The notes beneath the pieces were generated by a model. It searched no databases. It had not been told where the DNA came from and saw only the letters and a list, made by a program, of their open reading frames with translations. The translations under genes were made by a program, and so were the position numbers. Below are positions 1-8,288 of a stretch of 64,000 nucleotides of DNA, in pieces (position 1 is the stretch's first letter; each line of letters starts with the position of its first letter). The stretch spans positions 1 through 64,000 of the forward strand of contig JAIQFE010000032.1 in NCBI GenBank assembly GCA_020073445.1, written 5' to 3'. The stretch is from Terriglobia bacterium (GTDB lineage: Bacteria; Acidobacteriota; Terriglobia; Bryobacterales; Bryobacteraceae).

Positions 1-130
1 CCCCCTCCTGCAACAAGCCGACGATGTCGGCCATCGGCAGGATCATCTGGATGTTGGGGTTCTGTTCGGTGGCGAGCCGGCGGAACTGCTGCACGGCCCG
101 TTGCTGGTCGATCTGGTATCTTCTCTTCAT
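1..130 (-). CDS. IS256-like transposase, N-terminal fragment (runs off window)
   Basis: Reading leftward from an ATG at 130, the frame stays open to the window edge and encodes 43 residues beginning MKRRYQIDQQRAV. The sequence resembles the N-terminus of mutator/IS256-family transposases, which carry out cut-and-paste or copy-out transposition through a DDE catalytic domain; that domain would lie outside the window. A strong ribosome binding site (AGGAGAGAG) precedes the ATG. A glutamine synthetase fragment ends about 85 bases upstream, which suggests the element inserted into or next to that gene. Family assignment is from memory of acidobacterial IS256 proteins and rests on the N-terminus only, so it could also be an unrelated small protein start. 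Confidence 0.5.
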   Translation of the reverse strand, partial: MKRRYQIDQQRAVQQFRRLATEQNPNIQMILPMADIVGLLQEG

Positions 131-201
131 AGCGACTCTCTCCTTTTTCTTGGCAGAAAAACTACCCAGAGGCGTTCACTCCTCCAGGTTTGAGAGTCGC
201 T
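131..201. repeat. 10-bp perfect inverted repeat upstream of the transposase
   Basis: AGCGACTCTC at 131-140 and its exact reverse complement GAGAGTCGCT at 192-201 bracket a 51-base spacer directly upstream of the transposase start. This could be part of the IS terminal region or an operator. It lies between the transposase and the broken glnA fragment. The other end of the element is not in the window, so I cannot say whether it is the terminal inverted repeat. Confidence 0.35.
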
Positions 202-214
202 TACTTTCTACGAA

Positions 215-376
215 CTAACGGGCATGCTCGCCGAAACCGATCCCCAAAGAACGCTCACTGACTCTGTTGGCTGGAAAAGTCACCTGATGAACCAATCCAA
301 GAAGATCCGTGAAGCGAACATCGACCTGAAGAACATCTTGTGATTCAATAAACTGGAGCACTTCAGCCGTAGTCAC
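215..376 (-). pseudogene. glnA: Glutamine synthetase N-terminal fragment
   Basis: From a GTG at 376 the minus strand encodes 53 residues (VTTAEVLQFIESQDV ... VRFTDLLG ... GIGFGEHAR) and then stops. This matches the N-terminal beta-grasp of class I glutamine synthetase, where the family has the pattern EVL-F-VD-RFTDL-G and then IGFDGSS. Similarity breaks at GFG, just where the canonical GFDGSSIRG should follow, and the roughly 400-residue catalytic domain is absent. The break lies just upstream of the transposase gene, so transposon insertion or an associated deletion is the likely cause. No ribosome binding site is obvious; it is probably not functional. Confidence 0.6.
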
Positions 377-386
377 ACTCGGCCTC

Positions 387-1313
387 TCAGGCTTTTTGGC
401 ATGCTTCGGGCCCCATTACAAGGCGGGGACGCGAACTCGCAGAACTCCCCCCTTTAATCAACGTGCAAACGCGCGTTGTCCGGCCCAGAGCAAGAGACTT
501 CTTAAGTTTCGATTTGGCGCCGAGCCATAACGACACAGAGAGGATGTAAGGTCCAGGCGCTAGGGACTCGGCGAGCGTAAGAAAGCGGCGATGTCTGCTC
601 TTTCCCGGGAGTGCAATGATCGCTTTGTCTTCGTCGACATCGTAAAAACGTCTCTTGTCTTTTTCGAGCGAGGCTCCGAGCCAAAGATCCAAAGAGCTGC
701 TGAGCTTGTTACATACTACGTATTCGATGGCGATCCGTTCTCCGGGAAACAGCGTTGTCTTGGGCACTGACACCTCAACCAATTCGACCCACGATTTAGC
801 TTCACCCCGCCCGACTGGAGCGCCGAAGTCTGCAATTCCTCTCGAGGCCGATCCTTGAATACGAGACGTGCTGAGCTCTGAAGCCTTGAAGTCTGTTGAT
901 TCTGCTTGAATATAAAGAGACGACTCATCTGCTGGCGTTCCGTACCGGTCTTGAATCCCGCCCGGAAAGCGCATAACTGGGGCGACAAAAGCGTAGCCAT
1001 ATCCGTGATGCATTCGGATAAAGTTGTTGGTTTTGTTATCAAGGCAACGTCGAAGCTCCGCGATACGATTGTTCAGAGATTTGTTCGCTTCGAGAAATAG
1101 CACGGCCTGCCGGGGATCGTTTTTGTCGTACCCCCATACCTTTGCGATGATTGCGTCGCGCGTCATCGCCCGATTGTAATTCTCGACAAGAAAGCACAAG
1201 ATTTCTAACGACCTCCCCGCAAGCCGCATCGGTACACCGTCGTTGGTCAACTGACGGCTTTCGAAAGACAATCGGAACGAACCAAAACCGCAATCTAGCC
1301 GGAGCGCATTCAT
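387..1313 (-). CDS. Winged-helix (OmpR/PhoB-type DNA-binding) regulator without receiver domain
   Basis: The first ~110 residues form a Trans_reg_C winged helix: an opening strand with FGSFRLSFESRQL, then LAGRSLEILCFLVEN, the recognition helix region RIAELRRCLD, and the closing wing HHGYGYAFVAPV. There is no receiver domain and no membrane helix. About residues 175-290 look like a beta-sandwich (FPGERIAIEYVV ... LAPGPYILSVSLWLG), resembling accessory Ig/CARDB-like folds; this is inference. I chose the ATG at 1313 because GGGAGGA sits 7 bases upstream; an in-frame ATG at 1355 would add 14 residues. It lies downstream of the sigma factor on the same strand, with a 54-base gap. Probable role: transcription control within the mobile region. 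Confidence 0.7.
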   Translation of the reverse strand: MNALRLDCGFGSFRLSFESRQLTNDGVPMRLAGRSLEILCFLVENYNRAMTRDAIIAKVWGYDKNDPRQAVLFLEANKSLNNRIAELRRCLDNKTNNFIRMHHGYGYAFVAPVMRFPGGIQDRYGTPADESSLYIQAESTDFKASELSTSRIQGSASRGIADFGAPVGRGEAKSWVELVEVSVPKTTLFPGERIAIEYVVCNKLSSSLDLWLGASLEKDKRRFYDVDEDKAIIALPGKSRHRRFLTLAESLAPGPYILSVSLWLGAKSKLKKSLALGRTTRVCTLIKGGSSASSRPRLVMGPEACQKA

Positions 1314-1367
1314 CACCATTCCTCCCAAACACATGATGTCAACATCACTCGACACCCCGGGTCTATT

Positions 1368-2003
1368 CTATCCAGTAGGACCATATGGCTTGGAAACAAG
1401 ATTTTTGGGAGTCGCCTCAAGATGCCCCCGCAGCCATGTTAGTCCGAGCCTTAGTTTAGTCCTTACTGTTGGAATCGAAAGGCCGAGCCGCCTTGCAATT
1501 TCATCACGACTTAACTCGTCGAAGAACCGCATGTAAATGACTTGATGAATTCGGTGGTCAGTCTCTGCCAGCTGTTTGAGGACCTCCCGAAGAGCAATTG
1601 TTTGCTCTGGAGTACTGTGCCCGATGGTTGGCCGCTCGACCGCCGCATCGAACGGAACCCGGATCGTGCGCCCGCCCCGCTTAAGCGTCCGCCTTGCGCG
1701 ACCATCTTCTACCAGCAACCGGTCTGTCTCGATTGAGGTGGCTTGAAGAATGTGCTCTGGATTTCGCCACGCTTGGCGCAACTGGCGCTTCCGCATTCTG
1801 GTGTAGGCTTCGTTCAGAACCGCCGCTGCCTCGTGCAAATGTTTAGGGTCCTCCCGACGAAGTCGCAGTCGAGTTCGACGAAGAAGGTCTACATAACGCG
1901 TCACGAAGATGGAAGAAACAGAGTCCGTGTCACCTTGCTGGTATTCGCGGCTGCTAGGGATTAAGCTATCTGCCGTAGAGCAGAGACTTGGCTTGGTTGT
2001 CAT
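1368..2003 (-). CDS. ECF-like RNA polymerase sigma factor (TIGR02999-like)
   Basis: The protein has a region 2-like stretch (FVTRYVDLLRRTRLRLRR ... HEAAAVLNEAYTRMRK) and a clear region 4 helix-turn-helix (IYMRFFDELSRDEIARRL, then SIPTVRTKLRLGLTWLR). The middle segment DRLLVEDGRARRTLKRGG matches the TIGR02999/ECF group common in Acidobacteria and Planctomycetes, in which the conserved phrase is ILVDHARARRAAKRGG. Length (211 residues) fits. I prefer the ATG at 2003; an upstream GTG at 2042 would add 13 residues. No cognate anti-sigma is adjacent. It is divergent to the iteron array and rep gene, so it may control the neighbouring element genes. Confidence 0.8.
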   Translation of the reverse strand: MTTKPSLCSTADSLIPSSREYQQGDTDSVSSIFVTRYVDLLRRTRLRLRREDPKHLHEAAAVLNEAYTRMRKRQLRQAWRNPEHILQATSIETDRLLVEDGRARRTLKRGGRTIRVPFDAAVERPTIGHSTPEQTIALREVLKQLAETDHRIHQVIYMRFFDELSRDEIARRLGLSIPTVRTKLRLGLTWLRGHLEATPKNLVSKPYGPTG

Positions 2004-2157
2004 GATCCAGATGTACCTGGACAGTCGATAAATCAAAATCACAAACTTATGGTGATTTTATAACCCCCTGTAATCTCTATCAGTTACAAAGCACAACTTG
2101 GCCCACTTGACAGCATGGCTCCAAATTTCTATCGTATGACCGGCGTTCTTCTGAGCG

Positions 2158-2250
2158 TTTGAAGAGGGTGGGATTCGGGCGCAAAGGCATGGGACGCCAA
2201 TGCAAACGTATGGGATAGCGGTGCAAAAGTATGGGATGCGGGTGCAGTGA
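2158..2250. repeat. 21-bp iteron array, probable origin of replication
   Basis: Three complete 21-base units (2179-2199, 2200-2220, 2221-2241) with consensus near RTGCAAANGTATGGGATNCG lie head to tail. A right-half copy (GTGGGATTCGG, 2168-2178) precedes them and a left-half copy (GTGCAGTG, from 2242) follows. The exact 21-base period, two helical turns, is characteristic of iterons bound by plasmid initiators. The array ends about 90 bases before a large initiator-like gene, with an AT-rich stretch (about 2276-2310) between them that could serve as the unwinding element. I found no clear DnaA box. Confidence 0.75.
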
Positions 2251-2339
2251 CACCGATGGCTGAAACTGGCTGTAGAAGTTTAGAGAATTTTGAAGAATCA
2301 TTAAAGATGCAAAGGCGGAAGAATGATCTTTAGGCAAAT

Positions 2340-3749
2340 GTGAGGAACAACCACGACCTCAACCCCACTGCCTCAGAGGCAGTAAGAGATGACCTTATAG
2401 AACGCATCGTCAAAACGACGCGTTCTGCGCAATCGGTTCCGTTCTACTGGCGCGTGATTCGGCAGTTGGGCGCCGGAATCGTGGAAGAGGAATTCGGTGA
2501 ACTCCGGTATCGGATGCTGACAGGAGAAGTCCGCGATCCTGCCAGGTACTTCACTAAGCTGCTTGTAAAGCGTGTTTGCGACCTCGGAAAGCGCGCGGAC
2601 GCGCGGCGGGACGGGGTGCAGGAAGCCAAGAATGTGTCCAAGGACCTGTTCGAGTCCCGCACAAGTTGCCGGCCGCAGAAACAGCTCGGGCAGCTGACCA
2701 GCTATGCAGCCGCTTCCGGAGGCGATCTCTTGAGAGAACTACGGCCGTTGTCAACACCCGAGGCTGCCGTGCCGAGTCCAGCGGCCGCGATGGAACTGCC
2801 ATATTCCAGGAAGGCAGTGCCTTGGGCAACGTTCGTGGGCCCGGAATTCTTCACGCTCTCCACCAACCCAGCGAAAAGTGATCGAGTAATCGCGCAGTTT
2901 CGCGCGCTAAACGGGAAAATCGCAGCGGTTCCGATGATACGCGGACGGCTGTTTCCGCAAGACGAGGAGCGCGGCATCTTGACAGCGGAGCATGGCCGGA
3001 TACTTGGTGCGATCGAGTGCCTGTGGGTAGAGCAAGGCTGTCAGTACGCTCGGTTCGGGAATGGTTCTGTCTCTTGCTTCTGCCGCGTGCCAATTCGGCG
3101 ACTCGCGCAGCTACTTGGATGGGGAGCCTTCGGCGGGAGGGATCTTGCTCATCTCAAGCGCAAGACAATCAAACTAAAAGTGACTGGGTATTACCTGGAA
3201 CTGGAAGCGGTTGAGGAGTTTCGGAGAGCCGGCGTGAAGGGCTACGGGTTCTCCCTGATTGACGGTTTTGATCTCGCGGCCAGGACGCGCCACGGTCTAG
3301 AGCAGACAACGTTCCGCGTCCTATTTTCCGATCCATATAGTCGCCAGCTGCTTGCACGGCGAGTGGTAACTCGGCCGAAGGAGATGCTGAAAATGCGCAG
3401 CGAACTGGCGTTCCTGCTGCGGCTGTACCTGGAACCCATTGTGATCGGGCGTGGCGTTGGTCGAGAGCATTCGATCGAGCTCCTGAATTTAATCAGAGTT
3501 CTGAATTTGCCGCCAGCGGGCTGGCACCAGTTCAAGAGCCGGCGAAGAGCGATTTTCGCGAAGGCGCTTCAAGAATTAAGCGACACGAAGACCGTTGACG
3601 GACGTGAGATGGACGTGGGTATTCAACAAGGACTGAATCAGCGAGACTTCATGCTTGTGGCGAGATTGATTCCGCTCGCTGTGCCGGAACACGAGCGTGC
3701 AAGGGTTGAAGCAAAATCTCCGCCCATTGCTAAAACTGGCGGTCGGTGA
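2340..3749 (+). CDS. Replication initiator-like protein
   Basis: This 469-residue protein is not recognised at family level by motif alone. Its role is inferred from position directly downstream of the iteron array and from a central segment that reads like a winged helix (about residues 220-300: RVPIRRLAQLLGWGAFGG then a basic helix and GYYLELEAVEEFRR). The N-terminal ~100 residues are helical and basic, and the C-terminal half has a second helical block (RPKEMLKMRSELAFLLRLYL). The likely start is the GTG at 2340. It overlaps the stop of a 6-codon reading frame MIFRQM (2323-2343) that has its own GGCGGAAG site, which suggests translational coupling. An alternative is a plasmid-borne DNA-binding regulator; expression level and copy control are unknown. 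Confidence 0.55.
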   Translation: MRNNHDLNPTASEAVRDDLIERIVKTTRSAQSVPFYWRVIRQLGAGIVEEEFGELRYRMLTGEVRDPARYFTKLLVKRVCDLGKRADARRDGVQEAKNVSKDLFESRTSCRPQKQLGQLTSYAAASGGDLLRELRPLSTPEAAVPSPAAAMELPYSRKAVPWATFVGPEFFTLSTNPAKSDRVIAQFRALNGKIAAVPMIRGRLFPQDEERGILTAEHGRILGAIECLWVEQGCQYARFGNGSVSCFCRVPIRRLAQLLGWGAFGGRDLAHLKRKTIKLKVTGYYLELEAVEEFRRAGVKGYGFSLIDGFDLAARTRHGLEQTTFRVLFSDPYSRQLLARRVVTRPKEMLKMRSELAFLLRLYLEPIVIGRGVGREHSIELLNLIRVLNLPPAGWHQFKSRRRAIFAKALQELSDTKTVDGREMDVGIQQGLNQRDFMLVARLIPLAVPEHERARVEAKSPPIAKTGGR

Positions 3750-3784
3750 CGCCAAATTCTAAGGGACTACAGCCAAAGGCGAAC

Positions 3785-6700
3785 TCATTTCGTCAGAGCC
3801 GGGATGGTGCTGAAGCCCCCCGTTGCTGTGTTGGCTTGGACCCCGAGCGTGCTGATCTGCATTCCGGGCGGCGGGTCGAACTCGACCGTCCCTCGTTTGC
3901 CCGCGGTGAAACCGTAGCTATTTGACAGAACGAACGAGGTATGGGCCATACCGGCTACCGCGATTGTGCTCGAAAACACCGTCGCGCCAGTATCATCGCG
4001 GATAGTGATGCCAACATTGCCACTCTGTGCGCTGATGTTGGCGAGTGCGATTCCTGAGACGAATCCACCCGTGTTGTCAAATGCTAACACGTAAGCGCTT
4101 GCGTTTCGCGTTTCCAACGGCACGAGCGCTTGGCTGTCAATATTCCCCACGATTAAGCGGAATGCGGCGAAACCGTTCACAGAGCCGTTGGCAATGAGTT
4201 GCGCCCATCCCGTCAATACCGGCTGCAAAGCCGGTCCTCCAGCTACTATCGCCAACACGGCACCCGGATTCAATGTTCGATCGATTGTCGAAGCCAGCAG
4301 CCCGCTCTCTCCCATTTGGGGAAAATTCAACGTCAGCGTTAGTGGATTTCCGTTGTCATCAAAAAAGTTGACGCGGATCTGCGTCGGGTTTGCCGATGGG
4401 TTCACAAACGTAAAGATAGTCGTCCAGCCCCCCGCCGCAGCGATGTGGGCCATAGATCCGGCAGTAATGAAACCGGAGAATGGGGCGCCAGCCTGTTCGA
4501 CGGTGAAGGTAAGGCCTCCGATCGAAATTGTTCCCGAGCGAGCGGGGTTTCCGGCATTCGCCGCTGCCTGGTAGGTCACGGTGCCGCTGCCTGTCCCCGC
4601 GCTGGTGCTGGTGATCCAAGTTGCAGAGCTTACGGCAGCCCACGAGCAGCCCGAAGTGGTCGTGATTGTGAACGACCCGTTGCCGCCCGCTGCCGTGAAC
4701 GATTGCCCACCGGCGCCGATCGTGTAGGTACACCCTCCCGTTACGGAACCGGCTTGGTTGACTGTCACGGGCACTCCGGCAACGGAGATCGTCGCACTTT
4801 GAGCGGCGCCCGAATTAGCGGCAACGACAAGGGTTACCGTGACAGGCCCAGTGCCTGATGTCGCCCCGGAAACCGTGATCCAGGGTGCCAGGCCCGTGAC
4901 GCTCCACGCACAACCAACGTTCGTCTGAATGTTAATCGGGAAGCTCCCGCCAGATGCGGCAGGTTGCAGCGACATGGGGCTAACGGTGTACGCGCAGCCG
5001 GTCGTTGAAGGGATCAAGACGCGAACGCGGTTGTTACCTGTATCTGCGACGTACACTCTGCCCTGACTGTCCACCGCAACGCTGGAGGGGCCGTTCAAAC
5101 TGGTGCTGGTGGCCAGGCCTCCGTCGCCAGTACCAGAGGACGGTGAGCCTCCGCCCGCTACGGTCGTGATCACGCCGTTAGAGACCTTGCGGATACGGTT
5201 ATTGTCCCAGTCCGCGATGTAGAGATTGCCGGTGCCGTCCACGGCCACTCCAAGAGGACCGTTCAAGCTGGCGGTGGTGGCGGGCCCGCCATCGCCGCTA
5301 TATCTAAAAGAACCGTCGCCCGCAACAGTCGTGATCACTCCGTTGCCGGCCGTCACCTTCCGGATGCGGCCATTGGTGTAATCCGCGATATAGAGGTTAC
5401 CGCCAGTGTCTACAAACACGGCTACGGGATCGTTTAAACTGGCGCTAGTGGCAGGCCCACCATCGCCGCTATAGCCTTGAGTGCCGTTGCCCGCCACGGT
5501 TGTAATCACCCCGGTGCTAGCTTCGACCCTGCGGATACGGTGGTTGTAATGATCCGCGATGTAGATATCGCCGCTGCTATCCACGGCGACGCCTAAGGGA
5601 CCGTACAAACTGGCGCTGGTGGCCAGACCACCATCGCCGCTATATCCAAAAGTACCGTTGCCGGCGACAGTCGTGATCACTCCGTTAGAGACCTTGCGGA
5701 TGCGGTTGTCGGACGCGATATAGAGATTGCCGCTGCTATCTACGGCCACACCAAGTGGGTAAATGTCGGCGCTAGTGGCCGGTCCCCCATCGCCGCTATA
5801 ACCGGTAGTGCCGTTGCCTGCCACGGTCGTGATCACGCTCGTGCTGCCTGACACCTCGCGGATGCGGGACTTTGCGATGCAGCAAACGGAACCCATCTCC
5901 GCGATGAAGAGATTGGCACTGCTGTCCAGGGTCACGCCAACGGGTTGAACCAAGCCGGCGCTGGTGGCGAGCCCGCCATCGCCGCTATAGCCGCCGTCGC
6001 CGGTGCCAGCCAGAGTCGTTATCACTCCAGTGCTGGCCGTGACCTTCCGGATGCGGCCATTGGTGTAATCCGCGATAAGGAGATTGCCGGTGCTATCAAT
6101 GGCCACACCCAACGGGCTCATATTGGCGCTAGTGGCTGGCCCCCCGTCGCCGCTGAAGCCTTGTTTTCCGTTTCCTGCCACGGTCGTGATCACGCCGGTG
6201 CTGGCCGTTACCTTACGGATGCAGGCGCAGCCGTCAGCAAAGTAGAGATTACCGCTGCGATCCAGGGCCACGGCGTTGGGGAAATTCAATGTTGAGCTGA
6301 CGGCTGGCCCTCCGTCACCGCCATAACCCTGCGTACCGTTTCCCGCCAGCGTTGTGATCACGCCGGTGCTGGCCGTCACCATGCGGATGCGATTGGCGCC
6401 CCATTCCGAGATGTAGACATTGCCGCTGTTATCTGCGGCCACACTAAATGGGTAAATGCTGGCGCTGGTGGCCAGACCGCCATCGCCGTTACCGGAAGAA
6501 GGCGAGCCTCCGCCCGCTACAGTCGTGATCAGTCCGGTGTTGGCTGTCACCTTGCGGATGCGGCGGTTGCCGAGATCCGCGATGTAGAGATTGCCGCTAT
6601 TGTCCACGGCCACGCCGCTGGGACCGCCGAGGGGACCGCCCAAGCTGGCGCTGATGGCCAGACCGCCATCGCCGATACCGGAGGAAGGCGAGCCTCCGCC

Positions 6701-7141
6701 CGCTACAGTCGTGATCACTCCGTTTGATACCTTGCGGATGCGGTTATTGCCCCAGTCCGCAATGTAGAGGTTGCCGGATGCATCTACCGCAAGGTCCCCG
6801 GCGTGTGGGATATTGGCTTCCGTGTTGGCATGTGTGAGGCTCAGAGACGCGGAAGTCGCGGGCCCGCCATCGCCGTTATAGCCAGAAGTGCCGTTCCCTG
6901 CCACAAGAGTGAGTATTCCTGTGTTGACATCCAACCTCATGACCGTGTTCCCGTTCGGAAAAAAGATGTTACCTGCGCTGTCGACCGCAACAGATTCAGG
7001 GCCAATGAGGCTGGCAGACGAGCCCGGGACGTTTACCGGCAGCCCTCCACCTGCAACAGTCCGGATCGTGTAGGTCTGACTAAACGCCAGCACCGAGCCA
7101 AAACACAAAGCGACGGCAGCAAGGCAGCATGTCTTCCGCAT
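3785..7141 (-). CDS. Secreted NHL-repeat beta-propeller protein with BACON domains
   Basis: A signal peptide (MRKTCCLAAVALCFGSVLAFSQ) is followed by about twelve NHL repeats (to ~residue 730), each with PXGVAVDSSGNLYIAD, NRIRKV and VITTVAGNGTQGYSGDGG. These are visible in DNA as ~165-base near-repeats. Two BACON modules follow (about 735-815 and 820-905; CAYTVSPMSL and CTYTIGAGG starts, GCAWSV/GCSWAAV and ITVS/ITSTS marks). A ~205-residue beta-rich end domain common in Solibacter extracellular proteins completes the chain. NHL propellers bind proteins or glycans; BACON domains bind carbohydrate or mucin. The start at 7141 has GGAGGAG 7 bases upstream. It sits convergent to the rep gene and divergent from the secretion operon, so it looks like chromosomal-type cargo. 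No enzyme motif is seen; the ligand is unknown. Confidence 0.85.
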   Translation of the reverse strand: MRKTCCLAAVALCFGSVLAFSQTYTIRTVAGGGLPVNVPGSSASLIGPESVAVDSAGNIFFPNGNTVMRLDVNTGILTLVAGNGTSGYNGDGGPATSASLSLTHANTEANIPHAGDLAVDASGNLYIADWGNNRIRKVSNGVITTVAGGGSPSSGIGDGGLAISASLGGPLGGPSGVAVDNSGNLYIADLGNRRIRKVTANTGLITTVAGGGSPSSGNGDGGLATSASIYPFSVAADNSGNVYISEWGANRIRMVTASTGVITTLAGNGTQGYGGDGGPAVSSTLNFPNAVALDRSGNLYFADGCACIRKVTASTGVITTVAGNGKQGFSGDGGPATSANMSPLGVAIDSTGNLLIADYTNGRIRKVTASTGVITTLAGTGDGGYSGDGGLATSAGLVQPVGVTLDSSANLFIAEMGSVCCIAKSRIREVSGSTSVITTVAGNGTTGYSGDGGPATSADIYPLGVAVDSSGNLYIASDNRIRKVSNGVITTVAGNGTFGYSGDGGLATSASLYGPLGVAVDSSGDIYIADHYNHRIRRVEASTGVITTVAGNGTQGYSGDGGPATSASLNDPVAVFVDTGGNLYIADYTNGRIRKVTAGNGVITTVAGDGSFRYSGDGGPATTASLNGPLGVAVDGTGNLYIADWDNNRIRKVSNGVITTVAGGGSPSSGTGDGGLATSTSLNGPSSVAVDSQGRVYVADTGNNRVRVLIPSTTGCAYTVSPMSLQPAASGGSFPINIQTNVGCAWSVTGLAPWITVSGATSGTGPVTVTLVVAANSGAAQSATISVAGVPVTVNQAGSVTGGCTYTIGAGGQSFTAAGGNGSFTITTTSGCSWAAVSSATWITSTSAGTGSGTVTYQAAANAGNPARSGTISIGGLTFTVEQAGAPFSGFITAGSMAHIAAAGGWTTIFTFVNPSANPTQIRVNFFDDNGNPLTLTLNFPQMGESGLLASTIDRTLNPGAVLAIVAGGPALQPVLTGWAQLIANGSVNGFAAFRLIVGNIDSQALVPLETRNASAYVLAFDNTGGFVSGIALANISAQSGNVGITIRDDTGATVFSSTIAVAGMAHTSFVLSNSYGFTAGKRGTVEFDPPPGMQISTLGVQANTATGGFSTIPALTK

Positions 7142-7591
7142 TTAATGCTCCTCCGGCATCAGTAATTCATGCTAATGGTGGCAAGGATATCACATCCCTC
7201 AAAAACGCTAGTGGGCAATCCGCAAACCAGTTAGCAGAGCGGATAGGAGAACCAAGTTGATTCTTCGCAGGTTACTTTCAAGGCCCCTTTAAATCCTCTC
7301 CACTGGCGCCCTACCTCAGTTAGGGTGCCTCGCATTTGATTTCCGGCCCATCAGGCCTTGCCTTGCTGATAATCCCATACAACCCTCGCTGCTCCTGACC
7401 GCAGACCCCCGAAAACTCGCCTAGTACGTGTGGGGCAGGGTACTCGGGAAGAATCATCAATTGTGACGAAGCGTTTTAGCGATGAGCCGTTCCGCCCATT
7501 GCAATCCCAACGGTTCCCTGTTACGTCCAGCGCGGGGGCGGTCCTGTGGTTTTATCGCTCGACAAGTTAAAGCATGAGGAGAACACCTTCG
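7142..7591. other. Intergenic region between the divergent NHL gene and secretion operon
   Basis: About 450 bases without a convincing gene. It must hold the promoters of both the NHL protein (leftward) and the virB operon (rightward). I see no clear -35/-10 pair with good spacing, no strong terminator and no RNA gene. The only translation signal is AGGAG at 7575-7579, belonging to virB2. Confidence 0.4.
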
Positions 7592-7936
7592 ATGAAAACC
7601 ATCCTTGAGGTCGCATCAAAATCGCAGTGGGCACCAGCACGCCTCAAAAGCCAACTTTCGGAAGCCTCGCGACGACTGCTCGCTGGCATTCTGGTTTGCA
7701 CAATGGCAAGCCCACTGCTAGCCCAGGGCAATTCGCCTTGGGAGAACGCAGTGAATGTTTTACAGCTCGCGTTTACGGGGCCCATTGCGCGTGGCTTGGC
7801 CTTGGTAAGCATCGTCATCGGCGGCTTGATGTTTGCCTTCGATGAAGGCGGCTCCAAAAAGATGATGGCCGGAATCATTTTTGGCGTCGGAATGGCCATC
7901 GGAGCTGTGAACTTCATGGCCTGGCTGTTCCCGTAG
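7592..7936 (+). CDS. virB2: Type IV secretion pilin, VirB2/TrbC family
   Basis: First gene of the secretion operon. It encodes a 114-residue protein with a long signal sequence (ending near ASPLLAQG) and two hydrophobic helices (FTGPIARGLALVSIVIGGLM and MMAGIIFGVGMAIGAVNFM) joined by a short polar loop with EGGSKK. That is the classic TrbC/VirB2 layout, in which the processed pilin is stored in the inner membrane and polymerised into the pilus. I chose the ATG at 7592 because AGGAG lies 10 bases upstream; the ATG at 7574 is in frame but has no site. The next gene begins 31 bases downstream. Confidence 0.85.
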   Translation: MKTILEVASKSQWAPARLKSQLSEASRRLLAGILVCTMASPLLAQGNSPWENAVNVLQLAFTGPIARGLALVSIVIGGLMFAFDEGGSKKMMAGIIFGVGMAIGAVNFMAWLFP

Positions 7937-7967
7937 ACGTTCGAAGGATTCGTCCATGGAGATATCA

Positions 7968-8288
7968 ATGGCACGAACTCCAAACGCGCACATCGTATAC
8001 CGATCGATCAACAAGCCCTTGACAATCTGGGGTGTCGAGCGACGGCTATTTTTTCTCGCCCTGTTGATGGGGGCCGGCACTTTCAATTTCTTCGGCAGCC
8101 TGATCGGCGGAATCTTTATGTTCACCGCGCTATATCTGTTAGCGCGCTGGAGCACGAAATCCGACACGCAGCTTCTTAAGATTCTTCTGAACTCATCCAA
8201 GTTCAAAACGCGGTACGACCCAGCCAAACACGAAGTATTCGATATCCGGAGGATTTTCAAACATGATAAGACCGGCGCGCGTTCTTAA
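7968..8288 (+). CDS. virB3: Type IV secretion protein VirB3/TrbD
   Basis: A 106-residue inner-membrane protein beginning MARTPNAHIVYRSINKPLT. One strong hydrophobic hairpin (LFFLALLMGAGTFNFFGSLI then FMFTALYLLARW) is followed by a basic tail with YDPAKHE, which fits VirB3 well. VirB3 helps anchor VirB4 in the inner-membrane complex. The start at 7968 has GGAG 6 bases upstream; an ATG at 7956 is possible but weaker. Its 3' end overlaps the start of virB4 by 26 bases, implying translational coupling. Confidence 0.85.
   Translation: MARTPNAHIVYRSINKPLTIWGVERRLFFLALLMGAGTFNFFGSLIGGIFMFTALYLLARWSTKSDTQLLKILLNSSKFKTRYDPAKHEVFDIRRIFKHDKTGARS

Noticed and set aside
3785-7141. Regular ~165-base near-repeats that might suggest a CRISPR or satellite array
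   Set aside because: They encode NHL repeats in one intact frame, so the periodicity is protein-driven.
4188-7165. Long plus-strand reading frames opposite the NHL gene
   Set aside because: Arg/Ala/Gly-rich shadows of the repeat coding sequence, no ribosome sites, no domain.
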